From contig OX155962.1 in the NCBI GenBank assembly GCA_944548615.1, forward strand, positions 2,631,298 to 2,695,297: a DNA stretch of 64,000 bases, written 5' to 3'. The notes below the pieces were generated by a model that had not been told where the DNA came from, searched no databases, and saw only the letters and a program-made list of their open reading frames with translations. Shown in pieces: positions 22,205 through 31,400 of the stretch; position 1 is the stretch's first letter, and every line of letters begins with the position of its first letter. Both the position numbers and the translations under genes were made by a program. Source of the DNA: Micropterix aruncella (Eukaryota > Arthropoda > Insecta > Lepidoptera > Micropterigidae).

Positions 22205-22350
22205 TTAACCTGGTTATCTCGCGGTAAGGCGTTGGCTTCTTACGGACGAGTGGCGTAACTAGACAGTAGACTGTATTCGTCCCAAGTCTTCTTCGTTTAC
22301 CCCACGGAAGACAGAACGATCTAATATCTTTAAAACTTCCTGACATGACG
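22205..22350 (+). repeat. Repeat family A, 3' partial copy
   Basis: GGTTATCTCGCGGTAAGGCG, GGCGTAACTAGACAGTAGAC, ATTCGTCCCAAGTCTTCT and AATATCTTTAAAACTTCCTG match the 3' half of family A. After GACATGACGGGTTC it continues into family C instead of the usual CGCCCGTTGTAG ending. This may be an alternative 3' subfamily. Confidence 0.75.
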
Positions 22351-22530
22351 GGTTCTTCTGAGCCTTTCTCGAACCTAGCGATATGCCAAACCTAAAGGTC
22401 AGTGATCTGTATGGACTGGTAAGCAGTACCGGCCTACTAGCAGACCACTGACCAAAGTGGTTAGTTACAAAAGATCTTATAGATCCAGGTGACATCAAGG
22501 GCTGGATACAAGCCCCCCACTCCTTTTACT
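22351..22530 (+). repeat. Dispersed repeat family C, copy 1
   Basis: TTTCTCGAACCTAGCGATAT, GGTCAGTGATCTGTATGGAC, GACCACTGACCAAAGTGG and GGTGACATCAAGGGCTGGAT recur in reverse complement at 32390-32575. Non-coding. The first copy is joined to a family A 3' half. Confidence 0.7.
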
Positions 22531-22544
22531 ATTACTACCATGAC

Positions 22545-22690
22545 CAAATGATACTTACTTGCCAAATTTCAGCTCAATCGGATGAAGCGTTTAGGCGCTA
22601 TGTTGCATGAATACACACAAACACACAAAGTCACAGACAGACTTCAGTCTGAAAATGGTCTTAATCGTCTCGGGGGGTGAGGGCAACACG
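22545..22690 (-). repeat. Dispersed repeat family E, copy 2
   Basis: CCAAATTTCAGCTCAATCGG, ATGAAGCGTTTAGGCGCTAT, then ACACACAAAGTCACAGACAG and ACTTCAGTCTGAAAATGGTC. This is the reverse complement of the 41965 copy, including the GT-rich block and the TCTGTCTGTGA start. Confidence 0.75.
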
Positions 22691-23055
22691 TATATATTGG
22701 TCGAAAATAAAATAGCAATATAATAGGCCATTAAATTGCAGGATGAAGAAATAAAAACAGATCCCTAAAAATAATCTTTAAAAAAACATTTATAATAAAT
22801 TCAGAAGAGAAATAATAAAAAAAATATTTGATATTTAATATTGTATTAAAAAAATATTAAAACATACACCTAATTATCTTTTTGTGTTTCGTAGTTTAAA
22901 CTCGTAGGGGTACCAGGTTGAAAAAAATAATATTATTGGTTATGGTGTTGTATAATCGGCATGCACATGATATAGGATTGTGGAAATATTTATTTATCTG
23001 CCAAAAAGGAATGTGAAAAGTTAAGTGCGGCCTCAGTCGACTGGATGGTACGTTA
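22691..23055. other. AT-rich non-coding stretch
   Basis: No gene or repeat recognised. Confidence 0.4.
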
Positions 23056-23059
23056 AAAG

Positions 23060-23240
23060 ATACAAACGGATTTACCGCACGACGTTTGCAGTACCCGATG
23101 TTTCGGCGATGTTACAACCGCCGTTTACCAGGGTAGACTGTCTACCCTGCCGAGTCTACCCTGAACAACGGCGGTTGCAACGTAGCCGAAACGTCGGGTG
23201 CTACAAATTTCACCCGGTAAATCCGTTTTTATCTTGTTTA
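23060..23240. mobile_element. Palindromic pair of PLE type I terminal repeats
   Basis: The left arm, CGGATTTACCGCACGACGTT to CCAGGGTAGACTG, faces a right arm, GTCTACCCTGAACAACGGCG to GGTAAATCCGTTTT. The inner GGGTAGACTGTCTACCC is a perfect palindrome. Both arms carry the TTTCGG/CCGAAA core. No ORF sequence remains. More diverged than the 32.8-kb copy, so probably an older insertion. Confidence 0.75.
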
Positions 23241-23264
23241 CGATTTTCTTCGAGAAGATTTATT

Positions 23265-23855
23265 ATTGGGGTTCTTGATTCATATTTGAAGACACACTTA
23301 AATTTAATATTACTCGATTCGGATCAATAACATTTAGTTCAACCATATAGGTGTTTAGACATTTGGCGTCAGGTGTGGATAAGGTCTTAAAGACATAATG
23401 ACAAACACGTCAGCTTATATTTCATCTACTATAGCTTGTACAGGAAGTTTGGCTAGAATCAAATTGTTTTTTGAATAATGTTTTATTCTCTCGTATTCTA
23501 TATATTTTATGGGGATGGCGTTTGAGAGCTTATCTTTTTGCATACCGTAGGCGAGTATTTTGTAGATTTCTCAGACAATTTATAGAAATTCGAGCTCCAG
23601 TATTTAATATTTATAGCTACATCTTCGTTTGTTGTATATCCTTTAGGGGTTCTGCCAGGAATAGAGAATGCAATCTGGGTATACCGAGATCTCGAAATAC
23701 CAAGATCTCGCACTGATTTTGCAAGTTTAATCTTGCCCGCAAAATCACGCGTGAACTCGCAAGATTTGCGAGATTTTCATCAAAATCAAGACAGAGATAA
23801 AGAAGCTGATCGAACGATTATATGGACACAACCGAAATGTTAATGTTATATATTT
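23265..23855. other. Non-coding stretch
   Basis: Nothing recognised. CGAGATCTCGAAATACC/GATCTCGCAC words near 23680-23720 make a local GATCTCG-rich cluster. Confidence 0.35.
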
Positions 23856-23870
23856 TCTTTTCATACGAAT

Positions 23871-24121
23871 AGTGGACTTGCTTGTCCGTCTACAGCTGCA
23901 GATGCAGTTGTTATAGTAGACCCAGCAAACGAAAGTGATGATGATGATAACTTGCCTCTATCTTTAGAAGCCGCAAACGCAAACACATCTCTATCTTTTG
24001 ATGAGCAATTAGAGATGGTTTTGAAAGCCGGCCCGCAAGAACGTCCTTCACGAGCAACTGGTTCGTCCATTGATGAACTTATCAGGAAAGAAATTATACT
24101 CTTTGAATCAGGCGGGACAAC
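23871..24121 (+). pseudogene. hAT-family transposase fragment
   Basis: One uninterrupted frame of about 84 codons reads SGLACPSTAADAVVIVDPAN, an acidic ESDDDDN stretch, SLSFDEQLEMVLKAGPQERP, then SIDELIRKEIILFESGGTT. In many BED/hAT transposases a disordered region is followed by (I)xx(I/M)IRKE(M/I)xLFESGGTRG just upstream of the C-terminal dimerisation domain (usually VxAERAFSAAG). That domain is absent because family A is inserted exactly after ESGGT. The residues before AGT carry a stop near 23850, so this is either one exon or a truncated remnant. Confidence 0.6.
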
Positions 24122-24305
24122 TAGAGTTGTCAACTACAACGGGCGAACCCGTCACCTCAGGAAGGTTTAACGATTAGTCGTTCTATCTCCCTGAAGTGAG
24201 CGCAGAAGACTTGGACAAAACAGTCCACCATCTAGCTACGTCACAAGCCCGTAAGAGGCCAACGCCTTAACCGCGAGATAGCCAGAGATGTTACCTGGCG
24301 GCACT
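24119..24305 (-). repeat. Repeat family A, partial copy inserted in the hAT fragment
   Basis: Starts AACTAGAGTTGTCAACTACA, the exact reverse complement of the family A 3' terminus, then GGGCGAACCCGTCACCTCAG, CTAGCTACGTCACAAGCC and AACCGCGAGATAGCC, ending near CTGGCGGCA. It joins the hAT reading frame without a linker, so the 3' end of family A marks a true insertion boundary. The 5' part is missing. Confidence 0.8.
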
Positions 24306-24674
24306 GCAAGATTGCATTCGCTAGCCGGGATGGTGCGATTTTCCAAAGAAAAGAGGTAGGGGGGGGGGGGGGCGATTTGAATAGCAAAATAGCTGCGATT
24401 CGAATATTTGAAAAAACAAAAATATTATTTCTAATCAATAAAAGAAGGAAAGTGAAACCCTACAAATATAAAAGGGTTGTGGCGAAAATAAGCTAGGATT
24501 AGCAACCGCCCGAGTTTAAAAATAATGGGCTTAACAGTAAGCGATATTTCTTCTGCTGCGGAAACTATCCTATATAGTATAGGCGCGATCAGGTCTAGAG
24601 CGAGGGATCGCTATAATAGTTTGTTTGCATACTGTTCGTGTATTGCCGAAAAGGATTGTTCGGTAATCCAATAA
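24306..24674. other. Non-coding stretch with poly(G)
   Basis: A G homopolymer lies at about 24360-24373; otherwise nothing is recognised. Confidence 0.35.
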
Positions 24675-25130
24675 ATGTTCTCTTATGTTCAGTAACGTAA
24701 TAAATGACGTTCTACATAGGTCATTACAGTACTCTATATCAAAGTAAAACAAACGATTTTATAAACCATTGCTCTTATATGTTTATTATGTAAATAAACA
24801 TAAAGATGTCAATTTGTAATTTAGTATACAGGTAATAATTACGCGCTTTTGTGTTCAAAAAGACTAATAAATGGCATTCTAATATTTCCGTATTTTTTCT
24901 GTTTGTAATCAACCTATATAAAATGCGATAGATGGCACTAATAACTCAATATTATTTTTGTTATTATTGGTTAAATATAGGGCTGATTGATTATAAATCA
25001 ATCAGCCCTTTATATTAAAAAAAAGTCATAATCAATGTTATTATAGATGGCCAAAAAATTGCTATTAGTTTCGCAGGTCAATGCTATCAGCGCCACCTGC
25101 ATGTCGCCGGCGCCGAATGGTTGCCAAAAC
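24675..25130 (+). repeat. Dispersed repeat family B, copy 1 (5' part)
   Basis: Shares TTCTCTTATGTTCAGTA, AAGATGTCAATTT, GATGGCACTAATAA, ATTATAGATGGCCAAA, GCGCCACCTGCATGTCGCCG and GTTGCCAAAACGTACTAT with copies at 39960, 46085 and 50284. The sequence stops at ACTAT and resumes as GCCATTGAGCAATCTAATAA at 25858, so the family A copy between them is an insertion. It contains a perfect 14-bp-arm palindrome at 24979-25009. Confidence 0.75.
24979..25009. repeat. Perfect 31-bp palindrome
   Basis: AGGGCTGATTGATT, ATA, then AATCAATCAGCCCT. The related copy near 47135 keeps only the right half (AATCAATCAGTCCTTTATAA), so the palindrome is not uniform across family B. Confidence 0.9.
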
Positions 25131-25857
25131 GTACTATGTTGTTAAGCGGAAGCTAATGGTTCCGGTGCAGTTAGGCCATTATGACCCATGTGTTTAGTGT
25201 CGGCCCAACTCACAAGTCAGCACCCATCCGGTAGCTTCCAAGCAGGAGTGCGAGCCGAAGTAGGACTCTTTACCTGCGGGCCAGTTCCCCTAAGAATCGT
25301 CTTTCGAGCGCTCCTGGGCGGTTTGCGCACCGTGCTGTGTCAGCCAATTGACTGTGCATTACGACAGATAACCGGGGGAGTCTGAAAACGGCTTTGTTTC
25401 TTATAGAGCGGTGGTGGTTGTTAACGTTACGGCAACCGCCCTTGAAACGTCTAATCAGCTACCCAATACCGGATGAACAGTCGGGCAAAATAAGCCGTGG
25501 TCCAAGATAGATTCGGTAGACACCGCATCACCGCTACGTAAGGGAGAGAACTACGCAAGCGACCTCAAACCTGTAACCAGTCAGGAGACAGGAGTAATCT
25601 GGTTGCAACTGGAAGTAAGGGCACGAGTATCGGCGCGCTGGCTGATTAATCTGGTTATCTCGCGGTAGGGCATTGCTCTCTTACGGGCGAGTGGCGTAAC
25701 TAGACATCGAACTGTTTTCGTCCCAAGTAAAAAAATAAAATAAAATAAAAATAAAATAAAATAAGTCTTCTACGCTCACATTACGAGATATAGAAAGATC
25801 AAATATCGTTAAAAATTCCTGAGGTGACGGGTTCGCCGGTTGTAGTTGACAACTCTA
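25131..25857 (+). repeat. Repeat family A, near full-length reference copy
   Basis: About 727 bp without coding capacity. Conserved landmarks in order: GCCATTATGACCCATGTGTT, GTTCCCCTAAGAATCGTCTT, GTTTGCGCACCGTGC, CCGGGGGAGTCTGAAAACG, GCAACCGCCCTTGAAACGT, GATAGATTCGGTAGACACCG, ACGCAAGCGACCTCAAACCT, GGTTATCTCGCGGTAGGGCA, TTCCTGAGGTGACGGGTTCG and the terminus GTTGACAACTCTAGTT. Inserted into family B between ACTAT and GCCATTG. An (AAAAT)n run at 25729-25764 interrupts it and is flanked by AAGT on both sides. No TIRs. Confidence 0.8.
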
Positions 25858-25900
25858 GTTATGCCATTGAGCAATCTAATAACCTATATAATTAGATCTC
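25858..25900 (+). repeat. Repeat family B, copy 1 (3' end)
   Basis: GCCATTGAGCAATCTAATAA continues the family B consensus interrupted at 25130. Confidence 0.7.
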
Positions 25901-25927
25901 CCAATAAAAAATTAAAAAATATGTTAA

Positions 25928-27037
25928 GGGGGCGTCCACATATTACGTAATAACGTTTTTGGGATTTTCGACCCCCGCTCCTACCCCATGTCAAAAGACG
26001 TAATCAGCGGCCTGACCCCCCTCTCCCCCCCAAAATTACGCAATCAACCGAATTTGCGGAATATGAGAAGAATCGTGAACCCAGCGTTTGTAAAGTGTTT
26101 AAAGACGTTTTCGGATAAAAACATTTTCGGATGCTTTTAAAAATGTACTTTATTGATAAAAAGTTATTATGAAATCTCCAACTCCCTCCGGTATTTCCGT
26201 GCATGTAGACCAAAAAAAATGGTATGCGGCGACCAAAGTTGATTACGTAATCAGGGCGGGCACCCCTCACGTAATCTAGCGTAAGCCTCAGCTCCAACCC
26301 CCCCCCCCCCCTTGGTGAATACGTAATGTATCCCTTCGGGAGTTAATGGGCCCTTGCTGAGTTGGCCACGAAGACCCATTCTGATCAGGGTTGGTCACAC
26401 TCACGGATCAACACCTATCCGACGGCCTCCACGCATGAAGTGCGAGCCTGGGTAGGACTCTGGCCTTATGGTTAGTTTCCCCTGGGAATCAACCTTCTGG
26501 CGCTCCTAGACGGTCTGCGCACCGTGCGGCATAAGCCAATCGATTGCGCACTCTGACTAACAGTCGGGGGAGTCTGGAAGCAGTACTGTTTCCTATGGAG
26601 CGGGGGTGGTTGCGGACCTTACGGCGACTACTCTTGAAACGACCATCGGCTACCCGATCCTGGGTGAACAGCCGGGCAAAGGATGCCGTAGTCCGCGATA
26701 GATTCGGTATACACCGTTTCACCGCTTCGTATGGGATAGGACCGCGCAAGCGACCTCGAACTCGTAACCAATCGAGAGACTGGAGTAATCTGGTCACAAT
26801 TGGAAGTAAGGGCGTGAGTGTAAGCCCGCTGGCTAACACTCCTGGCTATCTCGCGGTTAAGGCGTTGGCCTCTTACGGGTTTGTGGCCGACCTAGACGGT
26901 GGACTGTTTTTGTCCTAAGTCTTCTGCGCTCACTCCAGGGAGATAGAACGACTAATCGTTAAAACTTCCTGAGGTGACGGGCTCGCCCGCTATAGTCGAC
27001 ATCTCTAGTTAGTGATTACGTAATATGTGACGGCCCC
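25928..27037. mobile_element. PIF/Harbinger-type MITE, copy 2, split by family A
   Basis: The left end GGGGGCGTCCACATATTACG and right end CGTAATATGTGACGGCCCC are inverted and flanked by TAA at 25925-25927 and 27038-27040. Interior G/C runs and GATTACGTAATC motifs match copy 1 at 376-849 in reverse orientation. The element is interrupted by 26328-27011 (family A). The two MITE copies together give the superfamily-typical TWA duplication. Confidence 0.8.
26328..27011 (+). repeat. Repeat family A inserted in the MITE with 13-bp target duplication
   Basis: 684 bp from GTATCCCTTCGGGAGTTAAT to ATAGTCGACATCTCTAGTTA, with all internal landmarks of the reference copy. MITE sequence on each side repeats GTGAWTACGTAAT (26315-26327 and 27012-27024, one mismatch). 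A duplication this long, with no TIRs, points to retroposition rather than a cut-and-paste element, but there is no poly(A) tail. This copy best defines both ends of the family. Confidence 0.85.
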
Positions 27038-27040
27038 TAA

Positions 27041-27470
27041 TATCTAAACAGTTTACGATAAAGTATACGAAATCAGGCGATCTCATTCCTATCTCTATCT
27101 GCGTATTTGCCCACTGAACCGCGATTCCACTTCGCAGAAAGTTTAACAGTTATAATCCGAATATTGATATAGAAATTCCGCCGCGTCTAGACGGCAAACG
27201 CCTTCTGACAATTATTATCATTGCTAGTGGTAATAATGTTATTATTCACGATAAGGCCCGCACTACGCTGCTGGACTGGCTAAATCCGTGGGAGAAATCG
27301 CAATAAAATCAGGAGCTGAACCGTGTTTATGTACAATCGTAGAATTTACGATGGCGATATTATACATAAGCGAGTAACGGCGCTAAATAATTGAATACGA
27401 TTGAAATCTGTAAAATTATACATTCATGAATCGGCAAACCAGGTTGGTAGATGCTACTATAAAAGAACAG
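27041..27470. other. Non-repetitive-looking non-coding stretch
   Basis: Mixed composition with no match to other parts of the window and no long reading frame. Possibly ordinary intergenic DNA. Confidence 0.4.
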
Positions 27471-27474
27471 TTTG

Positions 27475-28200
27475 GAGGTGTCACCCCAGAGGGGCAGTGT
27501 CGACTACAACGGGCGAACCCGTCATCCCAGGCTGGTATAACGATATGTGATCGTTTTTTCAGCCGTGGGAAGAGCGTAGCAGACTTAGAGACAAAACAAA
27601 TCTACTGTCTAGCTCCGCCAATATTCCCGTCCGAGACCAAAGCATTACGGCGAAGAATCGGGTTATGTACCAGCAGGCAGCCTCACCCCCTGACATCCAG
27701 TTTGGAAGGATATCTCTGTATGGAATTAAAATTCAGAAAACCTTCGTCCTCCCGACTGGTTACGGGTTCAAAGTCGCTTACGCGGCCTCCACCTGTTGTA
27801 TAACAGCGGTAATTCAATTTGAATTTATCGCGGACCTGGGCGTCCTTTGCCCGAAATAACACACGAAATCGGGTGGCCTATATGTCGTTTCAAGAATGGC
27901 GTGTCAGCAGGTTGGATGTTGATCCACCCCTGCTGCTTAGGAGACTGCATATTTCCATGGTCTTCAGACTCCATCAGCAATTATACAGATTGCACAACTG
28001 ATTGGCGTCGCCGAACGTTGCGCAAACCGTCCGGTAGCGCAGGTAGGCAATCCCCCAGAGAAACCGATGCACCAGCCGTGAGGCCTGAGACTCGAGATTC
28101 GTACCCGTGGTAGCCTTACCAGGAGGCTTCTGAATAGGGGTCGAACCGATTCGAAAACACGGTGTATCTTATGGCATAAGATGCACGAAACCATTCGCTA
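27475..28200 (-). repeat. Repeat family A, near full-length reverse copy
   Basis: Starts GTGTCGACTACAACGGGCGA, then TATAACGATATGTGATCG, GGTTACGGGTTCAAAGTCGC, TTTCAAGAATGGCGTGTCAG and TTGCGCAAACCGTCCGGTAG, and ends with CTTATGGCATAAGATGCACG plus AAACCATTCGCTA. The last string contains the ATCTTAT/ATAAGAT palindrome that also marks the copy at 49625-50262, so it is the conserved 5' end of the family. Apparent reading frames of 88-125 codons here are not conserved between copies. Confidence 0.8.
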
Positions 28201-28221
28201 CCCTATTAACAAAAATAAATA

Positions 28222-28475
28222 TATAAAATCGATAACTATCGCGGTTGTTTAACATTGTAAATAGGATAGAAAACGAATTTACCGCGTAATATTTGTAGCA
28301 CCCGTCGTTTCGGTGACGTTGCAGCCGCTGTTGTCCGAGCCCGGCCCCCCACCACCGTTATAACCTACGCAGTGTCGGCAGCGGTATGCGGCCTACCCGC
28401 AAAACAACGGATTGACAGCTCTTCAGTCTACCCTGGATAAATTTGTTTTCTATCCTATTTATAAAAAAAATATGT
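28222..28475. mobile_element. PLE type I palindromic remnant
   Basis: The left arm runs from ATAGGATAGAAAACGAATTT through GTCGTTTCGGTGACGTTGCA on the minus-oriented terminal repeat. It then switches to plus-oriented PLE ORF end (CGAGCCCGGCCCCCCACCAC, TAACCTACGCAGTG) and closes with TTTGTTTTCTATCCTATTTA. The right terminal-repeat core is largely deleted. Possible AAATAT flanking duplication, not certain. Confidence 0.75.
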
Positions 28476-29105
28476 TTATATAACTATCCATAATACCTCC
28501 ACGCCGGTTACACTCCGAAACACTGCACGCCGCCGATGATTTTGTAGTCAGACGCTGCTGCCCCGCCCCGAGAAACCGGGTACTGACTACTAGGCGCTTT
28601 CACTGTACCCCCCCACCCCCCCCCCCCCCCCCCTCCCTTCTCCTCCCGCTATAACAGTACTTCCAAGCACTTACAGAAGAACGGCCAACAAATCGAGAAT
28701 ATAATATCACCAACAAAGACGTTACAGTAAATATAGCGTAAAAACAAATCGAGTTCCGCATTGCTTTGGGCTTCGGCGCCACGGGATAAGGCAATTTCTC
28801 CCAGAAGATTTATGGCTAAATCGCAGCGGCAAGACATGCGCAATGGGATGGTATATGAAGCGCTGAATTACCTATTTATGCCCGAGCATAAGATAGACGA
28901 ATGACAGGTGGGCAGCGTCGGCGACCTTTCGACTACGCTTTGCGATAATAATGACCATTGAGAATAGGCTAATGAGGATATGACGTGTGATGTGATGAAT
29001 TGACTTATAATGTGGACAGTGGAGATATACAGACGTTTGTATTAATTTTAGATAGCCTACACTCAAATGCCGGACTTAAAATAACGGTCTTTATTAAAGA
29101 ACAGA
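28476..29105. other. Unassigned stretch with long poly(C)
   Basis: A C-rich run at 28606-28634 sits in otherwise mixed-composition DNA. Open frames on the minus strand across the C-run are artefacts of low complexity. Confidence 0.35.
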
Positions 29106-29109
29106 GTAT

Positions 29110-30077
29110 TTATAGTGCACTTCTATTAAGGACCTGGGTGTAGTTTTAGATGACAGATTAAGCTTTCGGGCACATATTCCAGCTATTGCCGAAAAATCTA
29201 GTAGAATGCTTGGCTTCATAATTCGCGCATCGAAACCATTCACCGATCCATTAATATTGAAGGTATTATACAATGCGTTTGTTCGATCTCACCTTGAGTT
29301 TGCTTCTCCAATATGATCTCCCTATTATCAGGTCCACATTAACAGACTGCAAAATATCCAAAATAGGTTCGTTCGATACTTAAATTTCAAGACGAAAAGT
29401 TATTGTAATACTACTAATGAGGCGGCCTTACTATTTAAAATAAATTCGCTATTTTATCGGCGCAACATGAATGATGCTCTGCGCCTCTATAAAATAATGA
29501 ATGGTATATTCGATTGCTCTGACCTGGTGGGAATATTACCGCCCCAATGAAGACCACACGCCAATTTGACCTGTTTCGATTGCCGCGTTTTAAAACTAAT
29601 GCATCAAGGAATGGAGTACTCACACGCTGCTGTGAGCTTTATAATACCCATTTGAATGGTATTGATATGTTTAATAATTCCATAATCACTTACAAATACT
29701 CCGTAAATCAAACCCTAACCGATACAATAAGCTGATTATTCCTTTACAGCAATTTTTATTGATTACTATTATTATTATTATTACATTTTATATACGCCAT
29801 TACTAATATCATACACGCTCACACTCCACACTTACACGCTCAACACACTCCCACAAACACATACACACACACCCTGCATACTAGACTCTTATGTAGTTAT
29901 AAAATTGAAGGAAGGTACATTAGTTTTATTAAGTAGTTTAAAAAAAAACCTAATTTATGTAATTTTATTGAAATCCGTAACCGGTTTTATTTGTTGTAAA
30001 TCTGCATACATTTAAAAAAATATTATTACTGTAATACTGTGTGATTTCTCAATAAAGAATTGAATTGAATTGAATAT
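29110..30077 (+). pseudogene. LINE RT C-terminal fragment with (TTGAA)n tail
   Basis: The plus strand reads KDLGVVLDDRLSFRAHIPAI, SSRMLGFIIRASKPF, LILKVLYNAFVRSHLEFASP, a TGA, then INRLQNIQNRFVRYLNFKTK. This is the jockey/CR1-type region after the RT catalytic core (DLGVxLDxxLxFxxHI, LYxxxVRSxLEYAxxxW, RxQNRFxRYL). Later codons are shifted and stopped. The 3' UTR ends in CAATAAAGAATTGAATTGAA, an AATAAA followed by a TTGAA pentamer tail. It is 5'-truncated. Confidence 0.8.
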
Positions 30078-30119
30078 TATTAGCAGGCTTATCACCCAAC
30101 CGTAACATGTACTTGCGGA

Positions 30120-30615
30120 CGTAACATGTACATTTGGAGATGCTGACTACCACGGGCGTACCCGTTACCACAGGAAGTTAAAACGATAATGATCGTTCTG
30201 TCTCCCATGGGGTGAGCGTAGAAGACTTTGGGACGTTACAAATTTACAGTCCAGCAAAGAGCTACTAACCCGCGAGAGTCCAATGCCTTACCCCGAGACA
30301 CTGGGAAGATAACCATGTGGGCCACCTCCCCTTGGCTACCAATTTTGGCTGGATATGATATATTCGTCCTTCCGACTGGTTACATGACCGAAGTCGCCTC
30401 CGTGGCCTCTACCTGTTGTATTACAGCCCAGCGGTAATTCAATATGAATTTATCGCGGACCTAAGCGTCCTTTGCCCGAAATGCCACTCGGGAACGGGTG
30501 GCGTATAGATCGTTTCAAGAGTGGCATTATAACAGGTCAACATACACCCCGCTGATTAGAAGATGGTATATTACCATAGTCTCCACACTCCTTCAGTAAT
30601 TAGTCAGAGTGGACA
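30120..30615 (-). repeat. Repeat family A, 3' part of an interrupted copy
   Basis: GATGCTGACTACCACGGGCG, AAAACGATAATGATCGTTCT, CCGACTGGTTACATGACCGA, GAATTTATCGCGGACC and TTTCAAGAGTGGCATTATAA in family order, stopping at CAGTAATTAGTCAGAGT. The continuation resumes at about 31165 beyond a 550-bp insertion. Confidence 0.75.
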
Positions 30616-30887
30616 ACCATTTCCATGTTCTTACTCCAACGAGGTGGATGGAGACAGAAGCCAATCCAACCACCACCCGAGCAGTTATAACGACTATAGT
30701 CGTCTTTTCTGCCCGAGCTTAATAGTATATCCAAGGATCAGAGGCTTCTACCCCCATCCAATCCCCCAAGGAGTCATTTATTTATTCATTTCATCATTAC
30801 ATTTTTTCTTTTTTTTCTACATTTTACATTTACATACACATACATGTATTTACATTACATTTCATTACATAGTTTACATACGTATTA
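30616..30887. other. Inserted non-coding DNA within family A
   Basis: Separates the two halves of a family A copy. It ends in a TACATTTACATACACATACA-type low-complexity tract just before the Helitron. Origin not recognised. Confidence 0.4.
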
Positions 30888-31106
30888 TCCTACTAATATT
30901 ATAAACGCGAAAGTTTGTATGTATGTATGGATGTTTGTTACTCTTTCACGCAAAAACTACTTATTGAATTGTGATGAAACTTTACAATAATATAGCTTAC
31001 ACATCAGAATAACACATAGGCTATAATTTATAAAGATATATAGTTTTCTATCATCATTATCACAATTTTCCATCACCACGCGGGCGAAACCGCTGGGCGC
31101 AGCTAG
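30888..31106 (+). mobile_element. Non-autonomous Helitron with intact ends
   Basis: Begins TCCTACTAATATTATAAACG after an A and ends GGGCGCAGCTAG before a T, matching the Helitron rule of 5' TC, 3' CTRR and insertion between A and T without target duplication. Interior sentences CTTTCACGCAAAAACTACTT and AACACATAGGCTATAATTTA, and GCGGGCGAAACCGCTGGG near the end, are those of a lepidopteran non-autonomous family. 219 bp, non-coding. Confidence 0.8.
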
Positions 31107-31164
31107 TATAAAATTAAATTCAAAAATACATTCATATTTTGGCAGGTGGTAGTGCATAGGCTAT

Positions 31165-31400
31165 AAATGTGTGCACAACCGATTGGCTGACGCCGCACGG
31201 TGCGCAAAACGTCCAGTAGCGCCGGAGGGCAACCCCCCAGGGGATACCGATCAACCAGCAGTGAGGCCTGAAATGCGAGAGCTCTTCCCGGGGTAGTGAC
31301 TAGCACGAGGAGGCTACTGAATTCGGCCGACCCGAGAACACATTCGATCGTATTCGGCTCAAGTTACACAAAACCATTCGCTACCACGTAACATATACAA
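31165..31400 (-). repeat. Repeat family A, 5' part of the interrupted copy
   Basis: TGCACAACCGATTGGCTGAC, CACGGTGCGCAAAACGTCCA, GAGGAGGCTACTGAATTCGG and CACAAAACCATTCGCTAC complete the copy begun at 30120. The outer end matches the 28195 and 50262 ends. Confidence 0.75.

Noticed and set aside
27426..28113. Coding frames of 88-125 codons in family A
   Set aside because: Frames are not conserved among the ten copies, which differ by indels of any length, so the family is non-coding.
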